Source: Thioalbus denitrificans (GTDB lineage Bacteria; Pseudomonadota; Gammaproteobacteria; DSM-26407). Taken from it: DNA of 64,000 nucleotides. Where the stretch lies: NCBI RefSeq assembly GCF_003337735.1, contig NZ_QPJY01000003.1:1-64000 (forward strand), given 5' to 3'. Both the position numbers and the translations under genes were made by a program. Within the stretch, counting starts at the first letter, position 1, and each line of letters starts with the position of its first letter. This document shows, in pieces, positions 1 through 7,912 of this stretch. Under the pieces are notes generated by a model, which ran no database searches, was not told where the DNA came from, and was given only the letters and a program-made list of their open reading frames with translations.

Positions 1-70
1 CAGCGACGATAGCCTCTATCACAGCGCAATCCTTTTAGACAGGTTTACAGTATGCTCGGAACAAACGGTT

Positions 71-155
71 AAAAAGGTCGGTGACAAATGGTAATAATTA
101 GTATTTGTCACCGACCCCTTTTCGCTGCCGCTTTTCGCTGACCCCTTTTCGCTGG
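71..155. repeat. Palindrome plus three 13-bp tandem repeats inside a broken attC
   Basis: A 14-bp perfect inverted repeat (76-89 and 103-116, arm GGTCGGTGACAAAT) with an AT-rich loop is followed by about three tandem copies of a CCCCTTTTCGCTG-like 13-mer (115-154). It lies where the rest of the attC of the second integron cassette should be, so it probably disrupted or replaced that site. No transposase is visible. The palindrome resembles a small non-autonomous insertion or REP-type unit; this is inference. Confidence 0.6.
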
Positions 156-163
156 AATGAAGG

Positions 164-170
164 GTTAGCT
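164..170 (-). other. attC R'' core of second integron cassette (site otherwise disrupted)
   Basis: On the minus strand AGCTAAC follows the stop codon of the 176-808 gene by a few bases. It is the exact reverse complement of GTTAGCT at the start of the same cassette (814-820). In integron cassettes the R'' site is complementary to the cassette's own R' site, so this marks the 3' end of the cassette. The remainder of the attC hairpin is not recognisable. Confidence 0.6.
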
Positions 171-175
171 TTCAT

Positions 176-808
176 TTAGCGGTTCCCGATGAAGTACCAA
201 TTACCACCAAACGACTCTATTTCAGTACCCGGTTCACCCGCATCACCAAACTGTTCTGGTCTACCTCCGTCTGGAACCCATAAGAACCCGGAGTAGTTAT
301 CGAGAATGCCGCGGAAGGTGAAGAAAAATACATAAGGGTTGCTGGATGGGCCTTCAACAAGAATTTCGTCACCCCCCATGGAAACGCCAGAATCTGTTGG
401 AAGCGCGATCAGTTTGTCGTTGTGCGCGACGTTAGGTGCGAAGGTGCCGGACTTCACCTTTTCTACCACTTGCTCTCGCGCTACCTTATTTAAGTTGAAA
501 TTGGCATACAGCCAAAGCTGGGTGAATGGGACAAAGAAAGCGACGAGTAGCGTGCCGATTGAAACCATCAATGGGGCAAAGGCAGATGCACCTTTACTCC
601 TATGGCGATAGGCGTGGGCGGATCCCAAGACAGCCGAGATCACGACTAGGAGCCACACCAAGCCGAGCAATGGCCCACCGAGAAACGGTGTAAGGGCATC
701 GATGATGTCCCATTGAAACACGAGGGACAGCAACAGCAGGAGTGCTGAAATAATGCTGAAATACAACGTCTTGCTTACCCGTGTTGATTGAACTGACAGT
801 GTCGACAT
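176..808 (-). CDS. Integron cassette gene: membrane protein of unknown function
   Basis: A 210-residue protein I do not recognise. Three hydrophobic segments (about residues 15-37, 42-62 and 77-102) are followed by a soluble C-terminal half rich in Gly, Asp and aromatic residues (FFFTFRGILDN, SFGGNWYFIG), so it is probably an inner-membrane protein with an exposed C-terminal domain. The ATG lies only 5 bp from the cassette core site GTTAGCTC and has no clear ribosome-binding site, which is usual for cassette genes. Codon and base use are clearly more AT-rich than in the chromosomal genes to the right, in keeping with acquisition through an integron. Function unknown. Confidence 0.75.
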   Translation of the reverse strand: MSTLSVQSTRVSKTLYFSIISALLLLLSLVFQWDIIDALTPFLGGPLLGLVWLLVVISAVLGSAHAYRHRSKGASAFAPLMVSIGTLLVAFFVPFTQLWLYANFNLNKVAREQVVEKVKSGTFAPNVAHNDKLIALPTDSGVSMGGDEILVEGPSSNPYVFFFTFRGILDNYSGFLWVPDGGRPEQFGDAGEPGTEIESFGGNWYFIGNR

Positions 809-812
809 ATGA

Positions 813-884
813 GAGCTAACGTTTAAATCAGCCGACCAAAAAGCGCGCAGCGGTTTTTGGTCGGCTGAATTTACTTGTTAGAAC
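813..884 (-). other. attC recombination site (integron)
   Basis: This 72-bp imperfect palindrome has outer cores GTTCTAAC (877-884, minus strand) and GTTAGCTC (813-820, minus strand), and an inner stem of CAGCCGACCAAAAA (829-842) against TTTTTGGTCGGCTG (854-867). That is the architecture of integron attC sites: R'' and L'' arms, a variable loop, then L' and R' arms. It sits between two minus-strand cassette genes. The R'' core GTTCTAAC is exactly complementary to GTTAGAAC at the start of the preceding cassette (2027-2034). Confidence 0.85.
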
Positions 885-1111
885 ACAATCAAACCAAAAA
901 GCCAGTTTATTACTTTCACTGCAAGTAGCACGATCACTGAACGAAGACATTGTTTTGCCATCGAATTTGAGCACTGTCTGCAGCGCTCCTTTTGACACGT
1001 AGTTCGCATAACTCACCCTCAAACTCACCCGAAGTTCGTGCCCCATTTTCCTGATAAGGCTGGGGTTATCGAGGGATGGCGAACTACAGATAGAATTCCG
1101 GAACATTTTTA

Positions 1112-2020
1112 CTACATCGCGTTTCCGGAATCGGTTTCTTCATTTTTTGTTCCGGCAACCAAGTCGGCAAGTGCTTTGGATAACTCGACTTGCCGCCACA
1201 GTCGCCTCGCCATGGTCCAATCGGTGAATATCTCCTTGATCTTTGGATTAGTGACTTTTCTTAGCCGCTCTGTTGTATCGACCTCATCGAGAGGCCAAAT
1301 TGCATTAGAAATCACGTTGTTTGTAAATCGAGCCTTGTTGAGACGAGCCCAAAATTGGAGGTCGAAGGCCTGCAAAACACCGTAATCACGCCATGTTGCA
1401 TAGTCTCGAGTAGAGTACGGATTTTTTGCTTCCCCTGATTCCGCACGAGCTCCAGCCAACCAAACCTCAAACGCAATCTTTAGAGTTTCGTCATCTTGCT
1501 CCAGATCGACAACAAGGGGGAACCCCGATATCACCTCAGAGGGATTAATTGGTTCTGATTTCCAATCTATAAGTTCTCCGAACGATTTCCTTTTTTGTGC
1601 TTTTAATGTTTCGGGCAGTTCGGTGAACAATTTTCCTGGTGTCTGAGATTGCCGGAAAGTATTGAGTTCTGAAAAAAGATTTGAGCCCTGAGGAGAACTA
1701 CTTATTACCGCGGCGAGGTACAAAGCATCGAATCCACTCGGCTCTTTAACCCCCCATAGATCAGAAATATCCCCCAAAGATGAGGCCAATGCGCCTTTTG
1801 TATAGTTTTCATTTACAACAAGGCTATCGAAAAGTTCTTTGGCATGTGGGATGTCGTCGGTGTTCTCAAGGACTGTTTGCACCGAAAGCCTCATTACGAT
1901 TTCATCTAGCCACCGCTCTTCCTCCAAGCCTTGATAATAGTGCTTGGATTTGAACCAAGGGGGCAAATCATCCTTAGCTTTTAATGTGGTCAGTTTTTTC
2001 TCGGCTCTACCCATGACCAT
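1112..2020 (-). CDS. Integron cassette gene: hypothetical protein, possibly DUF6387-like
   Basis: A 302-residue soluble protein without signal peptide or membrane segment. The N-terminus (LPPWFKSKHYYQGLEEERW) recalls the DUF6387 family, whose members begin with a similar Pro-Trp-Phe motif, but I cannot confirm this. It is rich in charged residues and Trp with no catalytic motif I know. The start chosen (2020) is 7 bp from the cassette core GTTAGAAC; an alternative ATG lies at 2014. About 230 bp separate its stop from the attC, an unusually long cassette 3' region. Base use is AT-rich like its neighbour. Function unknown. Confidence 0.75.
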   Translation of the reverse strand: MVMGRAEKKLTTLKAKDDLPPWFKSKHYYQGLEEERWLDEIVMRLSVQTVLENTDDIPHAKELFDSLVVNENYTKGALASSLGDISDLWGVKEPSGFDALYLAAVISSSPQGSNLFSELNTFRQSQTPGKLFTELPETLKAQKRKSFGELIDWKSEPINPSEVISGFPLVVDLEQDDETLKIAFEVWLAGARAESGEAKNPYSTRDYATWRDYGVLQAFDLQFWARLNKARFTNNVISNAIWPLDEVDTTERLRKVTNPKIKEIFTDWTMARRLWRQVELSKALADLVAGTKNEETDSGNAM

Positions 2021-2026
2021 TTTCTT

Positions 2027-2034
2027 GTTCTAAC
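2027..2034 (-). other. Cassette boundary core site (R')
   Basis: GTTAGAAC on the minus strand, just upstream of the first cassette gene. It is an 8/8 reverse complement of the R'' core at 877-884, which fixes the limits of the first cassette. No attC-like hairpin lies upstream of it, so this may be an attI remnant or a secondary insertion site. Nothing resembling an integron integrase is seen in 2035-2436 on either strand. Confidence 0.65.
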
Positions 2035-2269
2035 AGTACAAAACAACGGAACATTGCTGTATATCGCCCATATCAGGTAAACGTCGGCCTATCTCGCACC
2101 AGCAAACCTCCAGGAACTCGCGGATACATAACGCTCACCCCGGCTTTTCAGCAGGTTACACAATCCATCCTGGGGCGAAACACGAACGGGTGCAGCGTGA
2201 TATACGGCCAATTTCCATTTATCAATGGCCAGCACAACGCTTCTCACCTCGTCGTCAACCAAACCCCAA

Positions 2270-2308
2270 AACAAAAAAGGCCCGCCCCGATCCCCCGAGG
2301 CGAGCCCT
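2270..2308 (-). terminator. Rho-independent terminator after nrdJb
   Basis: On the minus strand a GC-rich stem (GGGCTCGCCTCGG against TCGGGGCGGGCC, with G-U pairs) is followed by TTTTTTGTTTT. It lies about 130 bp beyond the nrdJb stop. The 2035-2436 interval holds otherwise only a short palindromic tract near 2400-2425 (GCGCCTTGGCGCCTTGGCG) and no convincing gene. Confidence 0.7.
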
Positions 2309-2436
2309 TCCCGATTCAACCCACGCTCTCCCTGCGCATCATATCCATCACCCCATCCCCTGGCTCACCTTCATCCCGTCACCCTGCCCTCTTCAACCTT
2401 TGCGCCTTGGCGCCTTGGCGTTAAACAAAACCCGAA

Positions 2437-3147
2437 TCACCCGCACTTCGACTCCCCGCAGTTCAAACACGTCAGGCAGTTGTCCATGACGATCATGGCC
2501 TTGGTGTTGCACTTGGTGCAGAGCTGGGCGCCCTCGGGGAACTTGGCCTCCTCGGTGGACTCGTTCTGCTTGCTGAGCTTGCTTTCGTACTCGGCGCGCT
2601 TCTGCTCGATGAGCTTCTTCTGGTGCTCGTCGAGGCTGTCGTCCTTGAGCATGCCGATCTTCTTCAGGTGGGTCTCGATGACGTCCCCGATCTCGCTCAC
2701 CAGCGAGGGGCAGAACTTGCCGCCCTTCTTGAAGTAGCCGCCGCGGGGGTCGAACACGGAGTGCATCTCCTCCACCAGGAAGGTGACGTCGCCGCCCTTG
2801 CGGAACACGGCGCTGATGATGCGGGTCAGCGCCACGATCCACTGGAAGTGGTCCATGTTCTTCGAGTTGATGAACACCTCGAAGGGGCGGCGGTGCTCGT
2901 GCTCGGTGCCCTCGTTGAGGATGATGTCGTTGATGGTCACGTACAGCGCGTGCTCGGAGAGCGGCGTCTTGACCTTGTAGGTGGAGCCGATGAGGATGTC
3001 CGGGCGCTCGAGCTTCTCGTGCATGTGCACGATGTTGTCGGTCGCCTTCAGCTTCTTGGCCGCCGCGGCCTCCTGGGCCCTGGCCGCCTCCTCCTCCTTG
3101 TTGGCCACCGCGTACTTGGCAATCTTCTTTTCGATCTTGATGGTCAT
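2437..3147 (-). CDS. nrdJb: Class II ribonucleotide reductase, C-terminal subunit NrdJb
   Basis: This 236-residue protein is the separately encoded C-terminal part of a B12-dependent ribonucleotide reductase, as in Pseudomonas. It contains the TSCPD-type region (about residues 40-170, with LTRIISAVFRKGGD and the CPSL motif) and ends in a Cys-rich tail, CTKCNTKAMI then CLTCLNCGESKC, typical of the zinc-ribbon or thiol-relay end of class II enzymes. The ATG at 3147 is chosen because MTIKIEKKI is preceded by AGGAA at proper spacing; the upstream extension is low-complexity read-through. It lies 58 bp after nrdJa in the same operon, before a terminator. Confidence 0.92.
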   Translation of the reverse strand: MTIKIEKKIAKYAVANKEEEAARAQEAAAAKKLKATDNIVHMHEKLERPDILIGSTYKVKTPLSEHALYVTINDIILNEGTEHEHRRPFEVFINSKNMDHFQWIVALTRIISAVFRKGGDVTFLVEEMHSVFDPRGGYFKKGGKFCPSLVSEIGDVIETHLKKIGMLKDDSLDEHQKKLIEQKRAEYESKLSKQNESTEEAKFPEGAQLCTKCNTKAMIVMDNCLTCLNCGESKCG

Positions 3148-3205
3148 GGTTCCTGTCTCCCGTGTCGGTCGGTCTTGTCGATGCTGCTGAGTGCCGGCCG
3201 GCACG

Positions 3206-5362
3206 TCAGAACTTGCCGTAGTAGCCTTCCTTGAGGGCGTCGTAGAGGTTGGCGGCGGTGTGGATCTCGCCGTCGTACTCGATCTCCTCGTTGCCCCTGG
3301 CCTCGACGACGGTGCCGTCCTCGAGGGTGAAGCGGTAGATGGTGCCCTCCAGGTCCTTCTCCTTCACCAGCACGCCCTGGAACGCCTCGGGGTTGAAGCG
3401 GAAGGTGGTGCAGCCCTTCAGCCCCTGCTCGTAGGCGTACATGTAGATGTCCTTGAAGTCCTCGAAGGGGTAGTCGGTGGGGACGTTCGCGGTCTTGGAG
3501 ATGGAGGAGTCGATCCACTTCTGCGCCGCGGCCTGGACGTCCACGTGCTCCTTGGGGGAGATGTCCTCGGCGGTGATGAAGTACTCGGGCAATATCTCCT
3601 CGGCCTGCTCCGAGTAGGGCATGGCGCGGGGGTTGACCAGCTCGCGGTAGGCGAGCAGCTCGAAGGAGAAGACGTCCACCTTCTCCTTGGACTTCTTGCC
3701 CTCGCGGATGACGTTGCGCGAGTAGTGGTGGGCGAAGCTCGGCTCGATGCCGTTGCTAGCGTTGTTGGCCAGGCTCAGCGAGATGGTGCCGGTGGGCGCG
3801 ATGGAGCTGTGGTGGGTGAAGCGCGCGCCGGTGGCGGCGAGCTTCTCCACCAGCTCCGGGGCCACCTCGGCCACCCGCTGCATGTAGCGGCTGTACTTCG
3901 CGTGCAGCACCTTGCCCTTGACCTTGTCGCCCGCCTTGTAGCCGTCCTTCGCCATCTCCGGGCGCCGGGCCAGCATGGCGGCGGTGACCTCGAACTCCCG
4001 CTCCATGATGGGGGCGGGCCCCTTCTCCTCGGCCAGTTCCAGGGCCGTCTCCCAGCCCATCAGGGCGAGCTCGCGGGTGACCCGGTCGGTGAACTCCAGC
4101 GAGTCGGGCGAGCCGTACTTCATGCCCAGCAGGGTCATGGTGGAGCCCAGCCCCAGGAAGCCCATGCCGTGGCGGCGCTTGCTCAGGATCTCGTCCACCT
4201 GCTCCTTGAGCGGCAGGCCGTTGATGTCCACCACGTTGTCGAGCATGCGGGTGAAGATGCCCACCACCTTGCGGTACTCGTCCCAGTCGAAGCGGGCCTT
4301 GTCGCTGAAGGGGTCGCGCACGAACTTGGTCAGGTTGACCGAGCCCAGCAGGCAGGCGCCGTAGGGGGGCAGCGGCTGTTCGCCGCAGGGGTTGGTGGCG
4401 CGGACGTTCTCGCAGAACCAGTTGTTGTTCATCTCGTTGACCTTGTCGATCAGGATGAACCCGGGCTCGGCGAAGTCGTAGGTGGCGGTCATGATCATGT
4501 CCCACAGCCGGCGGGCGGGGATGACCTTGTAGATGCGGCACGCCACCTTCCCCTCGTCGTTGACGTGGTAGGAGTTGGTGGTAGGCCACTCGCGCCAGGT
4601 GACCTTGGAGGCGTCGGTGAGGTCCACGCCGTCGGCCTCGATCTCGCGGGCGGTCATGGGGAAGGCGAGCGGCCACTCGGCGCCGTGGCGCACCGCCTCC
4701 ATGAACTCGCGGGTCACCAGCAGGGAGAGGTTGAACTGGCGCAGCCGGCCATGCTCGCGCTTGGCGCGGATGAACTCCATCACGTCCGGGTGGCCCACGT
4801 CGAAGGTGGCCATCTGCGCCCCGCGGCGGCCGCCGGCGGAGGAGACGGTGAAGCACATCTTGTCGTAGATATCCATGAACGACAGCGGCCCGGAGGTGTA
4901 GGCGCCGGCCCCGCTCACGTAGGCGCCCTTGGGGCGCAGGGTGGAGAACTCGTAGCCGATGCCGCAGCCCGCCTTCAGGGTCAGGCCCGCCTCGTGCACC
5001 TTCTCCAGGATGTCGTCCATGGAGTCGCGGATGGTGCCCGACACCGTGCAGTTGATGGTGGAGGTGGCGGGCTTGTGGGCCAGGGCGCCGGCGTTGGAGG
5101 TGATGCGCCCGGCGGGGATGGCCCCGCGGCGCAGCGCCCACAGGAACTTCTTGTACCACTCCTCCTGCTTCTCGGGCGTCCGCTCCACCTCGGCCAGCGC
5201 CTTCGCCACCCGCTTGTAGGTCTCGTCCACCGTCCGGTCGACGGGCTTGCCGTCCTTGGTCTTCAGGCGGTACTTCTTGTCCCAGATGTCCTGGGAGGCG
5301 GGCTGGAAGGGAATGTCCATGTTCTCGTGGCTCGGGACGGCGTGCAGGTGCGCGGACTCCAT
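3206..5362 (-). CDS. nrdJa: Adenosylcobalamin-dependent (class II) ribonucleotide reductase NrdJa
   Basis: The 718-residue catalytic subunit reduces ribonucleotides to deoxyribonucleotides with a radical from adenosylcobalamin, independent of oxygen. Recognisable motifs are the active-site segment TINCTVSG (about residue 104), NPCGEQPLPPYGAC (about residue 325) holding the radical Cys and the Glu, and the phosphate-binding region TGTISLSLANN. It is split from the C-terminal subunit NrdJb downstream. The ATG at 5362 follows GGAGAGA; upstream in-frame codons have no such site. NrdR-type boxes upstream suggest control by NrdR. The absence of class I nrdAB here fits a lifestyle at low or changing oxygen. 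Confidence 0.95.
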   Translation of the reverse strand: MESAHLHAVPSHENMDIPFQPASQDIWDKKYRLKTKDGKPVDRTVDETYKRVAKALAEVERTPEKQEEWYKKFLWALRRGAIPAGRITSNAGALAHKPATSTINCTVSGTIRDSMDDILEKVHEAGLTLKAGCGIGYEFSTLRPKGAYVSGAGAYTSGPLSFMDIYDKMCFTVSSAGGRRGAQMATFDVGHPDVMEFIRAKREHGRLRQFNLSLLVTREFMEAVRHGAEWPLAFPMTAREIEADGVDLTDASKVTWREWPTTNSYHVNDEGKVACRIYKVIPARRLWDMIMTATYDFAEPGFILIDKVNEMNNNWFCENVRATNPCGEQPLPPYGACLLGSVNLTKFVRDPFSDKARFDWDEYRKVVGIFTRMLDNVVDINGLPLKEQVDEILSKRRHGMGFLGLGSTMTLLGMKYGSPDSLEFTDRVTRELALMGWETALELAEEKGPAPIMEREFEVTAAMLARRPEMAKDGYKAGDKVKGKVLHAKYSRYMQRVAEVAPELVEKLAATGARFTHHSSIAPTGTISLSLANNASNGIEPSFAHHYSRNVIREGKKSKEKVDVFSFELLAYRELVNPRAMPYSEQAEEILPEYFITAEDISPKEHVDVQAAAQKWIDSSISKTANVPTDYPFEDFKDIYMYAYEQGLKGCTTFRFNPEAFQGVLVKEKDLEGTIYRFTLEDGTVVEARGNEEIEYDGEIHTAANLYDALKEGYYGKF

Positions 5363-5442
5363 GGGGCGTCTCTCCGTCTTATTCTTTAGACCATTGGGAG
5401 GGGTTGCAGCGGTATCCGACGCGCCGGACACCTGAAAACAAA

Positions 5443-5459
5443 ACCACTATATGTTGTGG
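5443..5459. promoter_or_regulatory. NrdR box 1
   Basis: CCACTATATGTTGTGG (5444-5459) matches the NrdR operator pattern acaCWATATWWWGtgt. It lies about 80 bp upstream of the nrdJa start, where NrdR, the ATP/dATP-sensing repressor of ribonucleotide reductases, would act. Confidence 0.75.
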
Positions 5460-5620
5460 TTGGGAGGTAAGGTTAGGCCCCAATAGGGGGGCTGTCAACC
5501 GGATTTCCGCATATTGTCACAGATTGTTTTTTGTCAATTATTCAACCAGTTATGCCATATCTGTGAAGATATTCACGGTTTTTCAGGGGCTTATTGAGCC
5601 GTTGGCGCCCCGATGTGCGA

Positions 5621-5637
5621 ACACAACATATTGTAGT
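5621..5637. promoter_or_regulatory. NrdR box 2
   Basis: ACACAACATATTGTAGT is a second good match to the NrdR palindrome, 177 bp from the first. NrdR boxes usually come as pairs about three helical turns apart, so this wide spacing is unusual. It lies between nrdJa and hsp20, about 80 bp upstream of the sigma32-like promoter. Confidence 0.6.
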
Positions 5638-5716
5638 CCTAATATTCCGATTTTCAGCCGCTTGGGGAAGTTGGCGGGCGCTCACTTCCACCCCCGCCCA
5701 CCGCCCGGCCACACCC

Positions 5717-5745
5717 CTTGAAATCGTCCGGGCCGCGCCCATCTT
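5717..5745 (+). promoter_or_regulatory. Sigma32-type heat-shock promoter
   Basis: CTTGAAA (5717-5723) and CCCATCTT (5738-5745), 14 bp apart, match the sigma32 -35 and -10 elements (CTTGAAA and CCCCATNT). It lies about 45 bp upstream of the Hsp20 gene and would drive the chaperone operon on heat or protein-folding stress. Confidence 0.75.
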
Positions 5746-5790
5746 GATGTCAGGCATGAACAATCAACCGGACTGACAGGAGGTAACACC

Positions 5791-6228
5791 ATGACCATCG
5801 TCCGTTACGACCCCTGGGCGACCCTGAACCAGCTCCAGGAAGAGATGAACCGCCTGTTCAAGCGCGCGGGCGACGAGGACACCGGCACGGTGGTGACCAG
5901 CGACTGGGCGCCGCCGGTGGACATCAAGGAGGAGAAGGACCGCTTCGTGCTGCTGGCCGATGTGCCGGGCGTGGACCCGAAGGACATCGAGATCACCATG
6001 GAAAACGGCGTGCTCGCCATCCGCGGTGAGCGTAAGCTCGAGCCGGAGGAGGAGCGCAAGGGCTTCCACCGCATGGAGCGGGCCCGCGGCGTCTTCTACC
6101 GCCGCTTCGCCCTGCCGGACACGGCGGACGCCGAGAAGATCGCCGCCAGCGGCCGCAACGGCGTGCTGGAGGTGGTGATTCCGAAGCAGGAGAAGGTCCA
6201 GCCGCGCAAGATCGTGGTGGAGGGCTGA
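5791..6228 (+). CDS. hsp20: Small heat-shock protein, Hsp20 family (first copy)
   Basis: A 145-residue cytoplasmic holdase. The N-terminal arm (VRYDPWATLNQLQEEMNRLF) is the usual class of sHsp start, followed by the alpha-crystallin domain (about residues 38-135) with PPVDIKEEKDRFVLLADVPG and the ENGVLAIRGER loop, then a short C-terminal tail with a weak I-x-I/V motif (RKIVV). Strong ribosome-binding site ACAGGAGGT. It is first in the operon hsp20-cbpA-hsp20-degP behind a sigma32-like promoter. Confidence 0.95.
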   Translation: MTIVRYDPWATLNQLQEEMNRLFKRAGDEDTGTVVTSDWAPPVDIKEEKDRFVLLADVPGVDPKDIEITMENGVLAIRGERKLEPEEERKGFHRMERARGVFYRRFALPDTADAEKIAASGRNGVLEVVIPKQEKVQPRKIVVEG

Positions 6229-6243
6229 TCAGAACCCGCAGAC

Positions 6244-6276
6244 GGCCCCGCCCCGGAGTCCGCTTCGGGCGGGGCC
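6244..6276 (+). terminator. Stem-loop between hsp20 and cbpA (attenuator-like)
   Basis: GGCCCCGCCC (6244-6253) pairs perfectly with GGGCGGGGCC (6267-6276). No T-run follows, so it is more likely an RNA-processing or attenuation hairpin that sets more hsp20 than cbpA transcript than a full terminator. Confidence 0.5.
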
Positions 6277-6290
6277 GGGGGAACTGATAG

Positions 6291-7259
6291 ATGGAATACA
6301 AGGACTACTACAAGATTCTCGGCGTGGAACGCGGCGCGTCCCAGGAGGAGATCAAGCGCGCCTTCCGCAAGCTGGCGCGCAAGTACCACCCGGATGTGAG
6401 CAAGGAGAAGGACGCCGAGGCGCGCTTCAAGGAGGTCAACGAGGCCAACGAGGTGCTCGGCGACCCCGGGAAGCGGCGCGCCTACGACCAGCTCGGCAGC
6501 AGCTGGCGCTCGGGCCAGGAGTTCCGGCCGCCGCCGGGCTGGGAGGGCCGCACGGAGTTCCGCCACGGCTTCGGCGGGGCCGGGGGCGGCGCCGAGGAGT
6601 TCAGCGACTTCTTCGAGAGCCTGTTCGGCGGCGGCGGGCCGTTCGCCGGCGGCGGCAGCCCCTTCGGCGGCCGCCGCGGCAGCGCCTTCCGCATGCCCGG
6701 CGAGGACCAGCAGGCCAAGCTGCTGCTGACCCTGGAGGAGGCCTACCAGGGCGTGACCCGGACCCTGTCGCTGCAGGTGCCCGAGGCCGACGCCCAGGGG
6801 CGGGTCACGGTGCGCAACCGCAAGCTGCAGGTGAAGATTCCGGCCGGCGCCACCGAGGGCCGGCAGATCCGCCTCGCCGGCCAGGGCAGCCCCGGCATGG
6901 GCGGCGGCCCGCGCGGGGACCTCTACCTCACGGTGGAGATCCAGCCCCACCCCTTCTATCGCACCGAGGGCAAGGACATCCACCTGGATCTGCCCGTGGC
7001 GCCTTGGGAAGCGGCCCTGGGCGCGAAGGTGACCGTTCCCACCCTGGGCGGCAAGGTGGATCTCGGCATCCCCGCCGGCTCCCAGTCGGGGCGCACCCTG
7101 CGCCTGAAGGGCCGCGGCCTGCCGGGCCGGCCGGCCGGCGACCAGTACGTGCACCTGAAGATTCTCACGCCGCCGGCGGACTCGGAACAGCTGCGGGAGC
7201 TGTACCGGGAGCTGGAGCGCGCCGCGCCCTTCAACCCCCGGGCGACCCTCGGCGTCTGA
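6291..7259 (+). CDS. cbpA: CbpA-type DnaJ co-chaperone
   Basis: This 322-residue J-domain protein stimulates DnaK ATPase. The J domain occupies residues 5-70 with the HPD motif at 33-35. A Gly/Phe-rich linker (about 95-140) follows, then two C-terminal substrate-binding beta domains (about 145-310). The four CxxCxGxG zinc modules of true DnaJ are absent, which identifies the CbpA class. It is co-directional with and 62 bp behind hsp20, and ahead of a second hsp20 and a DegP-like protease. Confidence 0.94.
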   Translation: MEYKDYYKILGVERGASQEEIKRAFRKLARKYHPDVSKEKDAEARFKEVNEANEVLGDPGKRRAYDQLGSSWRSGQEFRPPPGWEGRTEFRHGFGGAGGGAEEFSDFFESLFGGGGPFAGGGSPFGGRRGSAFRMPGEDQQAKLLLTLEEAYQGVTRTLSLQVPEADAQGRVTVRNRKLQVKIPAGATEGRQIRLAGQGSPGMGGGPRGDLYLTVEIQPHPFYRTEGKDIHLDLPVAPWEAALGAKVTVPTLGGKVDLGIPAGSQSGRTLRLKGRGLPGRPAGDQYVHLKILTPPADSEQLRELYRELERAAPFNPRATLGV

Positions 7260-7271
7260 GCCGCCGCGGAC

Positions 7272-7297
7272 CCCGCGCCGGACGGAACCGGCGCGGG
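7272..7297 (+). terminator. Stem-loop after cbpA
   Basis: A perfect 10-bp stem, CCCGCGCCGG (7272-7281) and CCGGCGCGGG (7288-7297), directly behind the cbpA stop. There is no U-tract, so it may act as a partial terminator or an mRNA-stabilising hairpin before the second hsp20. Confidence 0.5.
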
Positions 7298-7398
7298 ATG
7301 AAACTATTCCACACGATTGGTGCACTAACCGGGCAGCAGGCCCAGACAGGCCAGTCCTGCTGGCCGAACCCGCCACTCGAACCATCAAGGAGGGAGAC

Positions 7399-7902
7399 AT
7401 GAGCACCCTGAATCAGCTGCGGCACGGCCTGGAGCGGGCCTGGGACAGCCTCGCGGAGGGCTGGCGCCAGCTGCTCGACCACGCCAGCGACGCCCTCACC
7501 CGCTTCACCCCGGTGCGCCATGCCCAGGAGCTGGAGACCGCCGATGAACTGATCGCCGGCCGCGCCTCCCGCTGGGGCCTGCTGGCCGCCCAGGTGCAGG
7601 AGACCGACGACGCGGTGGTGGTGCGGCTGGAGGCGCCGGGCCTGGAGCCGGAGGCGTTCGACATCAGCGTGGTGGACGACTACCTGGTGGTGCAGGGCGA
7701 GAAGCGCGTGCAGCGGGAGAGCCGGGAGGGCCGCTACACCCTCATGGAGTGCGCCTACGGCCGCTTCGAGCGCGCCATTCCCCTGCCGGTGCCGGTGGAC
7801 GAGGACGCCGCCCGCGCCAGCTACCGCCACGGCGTGCTGCGCATCGAGCTGCCGCGCCTGCGGGCGCCCGGCGCCCGCCGCATCCAGGTCGACGTGGACT
7901 GA
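7399..7902 (+). CDS. Small heat-shock protein, Hsp20 family (second, divergent copy)
   Basis: A 167-residue protein whose alpha-crystallin domain is seen at about residues 65-165 (VQETDDAVVVRLEAPGLEP, DYLVVQGEKR, YGRFERAIPLP). It has a longer, different N-terminal arm of about 65 residues and ends in RIQVDVD without a clear IxI tail. It shares little with the first Hsp20, so the operon holds two different sHsps rather than a recent duplication. Strong site AAGGAGGGAGAC before ATG. It stops 10 bp before the degP-like gene. Confidence 0.9.
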   Translation: MSTLNQLRHGLERAWDSLAEGWRQLLDHASDALTRFTPVRHAQELETADELIAGRASRWGLLAAQVQETDDAVVVRLEAPGLEPEAFDISVVDDYLVVQGEKRVQRESREGRYTLMECAYGRFERAIPLPVPVDEDAARASYRHGVLRIELPRLRAPGARRIQVDVD

Positions 7903-7912
7903 GGGAGGAACC

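Noticed and set aside
828-1106. 92-residue minus-strand ORF between the two cassette genes
   Set aside because: Its last third is translated attC sequence, it has no ribosome-binding site and no recognisable domain. A small cassette ORF cannot be excluded, but there is no positive support.
2089-2319. 76-residue minus-strand ORF as possible integrase remnant
   Set aside because: It shows none of the integron-integrase motifs and spans the nrdJb terminator. Neither strand of 2035-2436 shows tyrosine-recombinase residues.
2190-2737. Plus-strand ORFs over the nrdJb 3' region
   Set aside because: They run antisense through nrdJb or through the terminator, with Pro/Arg/Ser-rich low-complexity translations and no ribosome-binding sites.
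3191-5389. 732-codon open frame opposite nrdJa, and similar long frames opposite aprA, cbbO and qmoA
   Set aside because: Long stop-free antisense frames are expected in GC-rich genes with strong third-position G/C; the translations are low-complexity Gly/Val/His/Leu strings.
5363-5790. Cobalamin riboswitch upstream of nrdJa
   Set aside because: No B12-box-like sequence or suitable fold was recognised; the region instead holds NrdR boxes and the heat-shock promoter.
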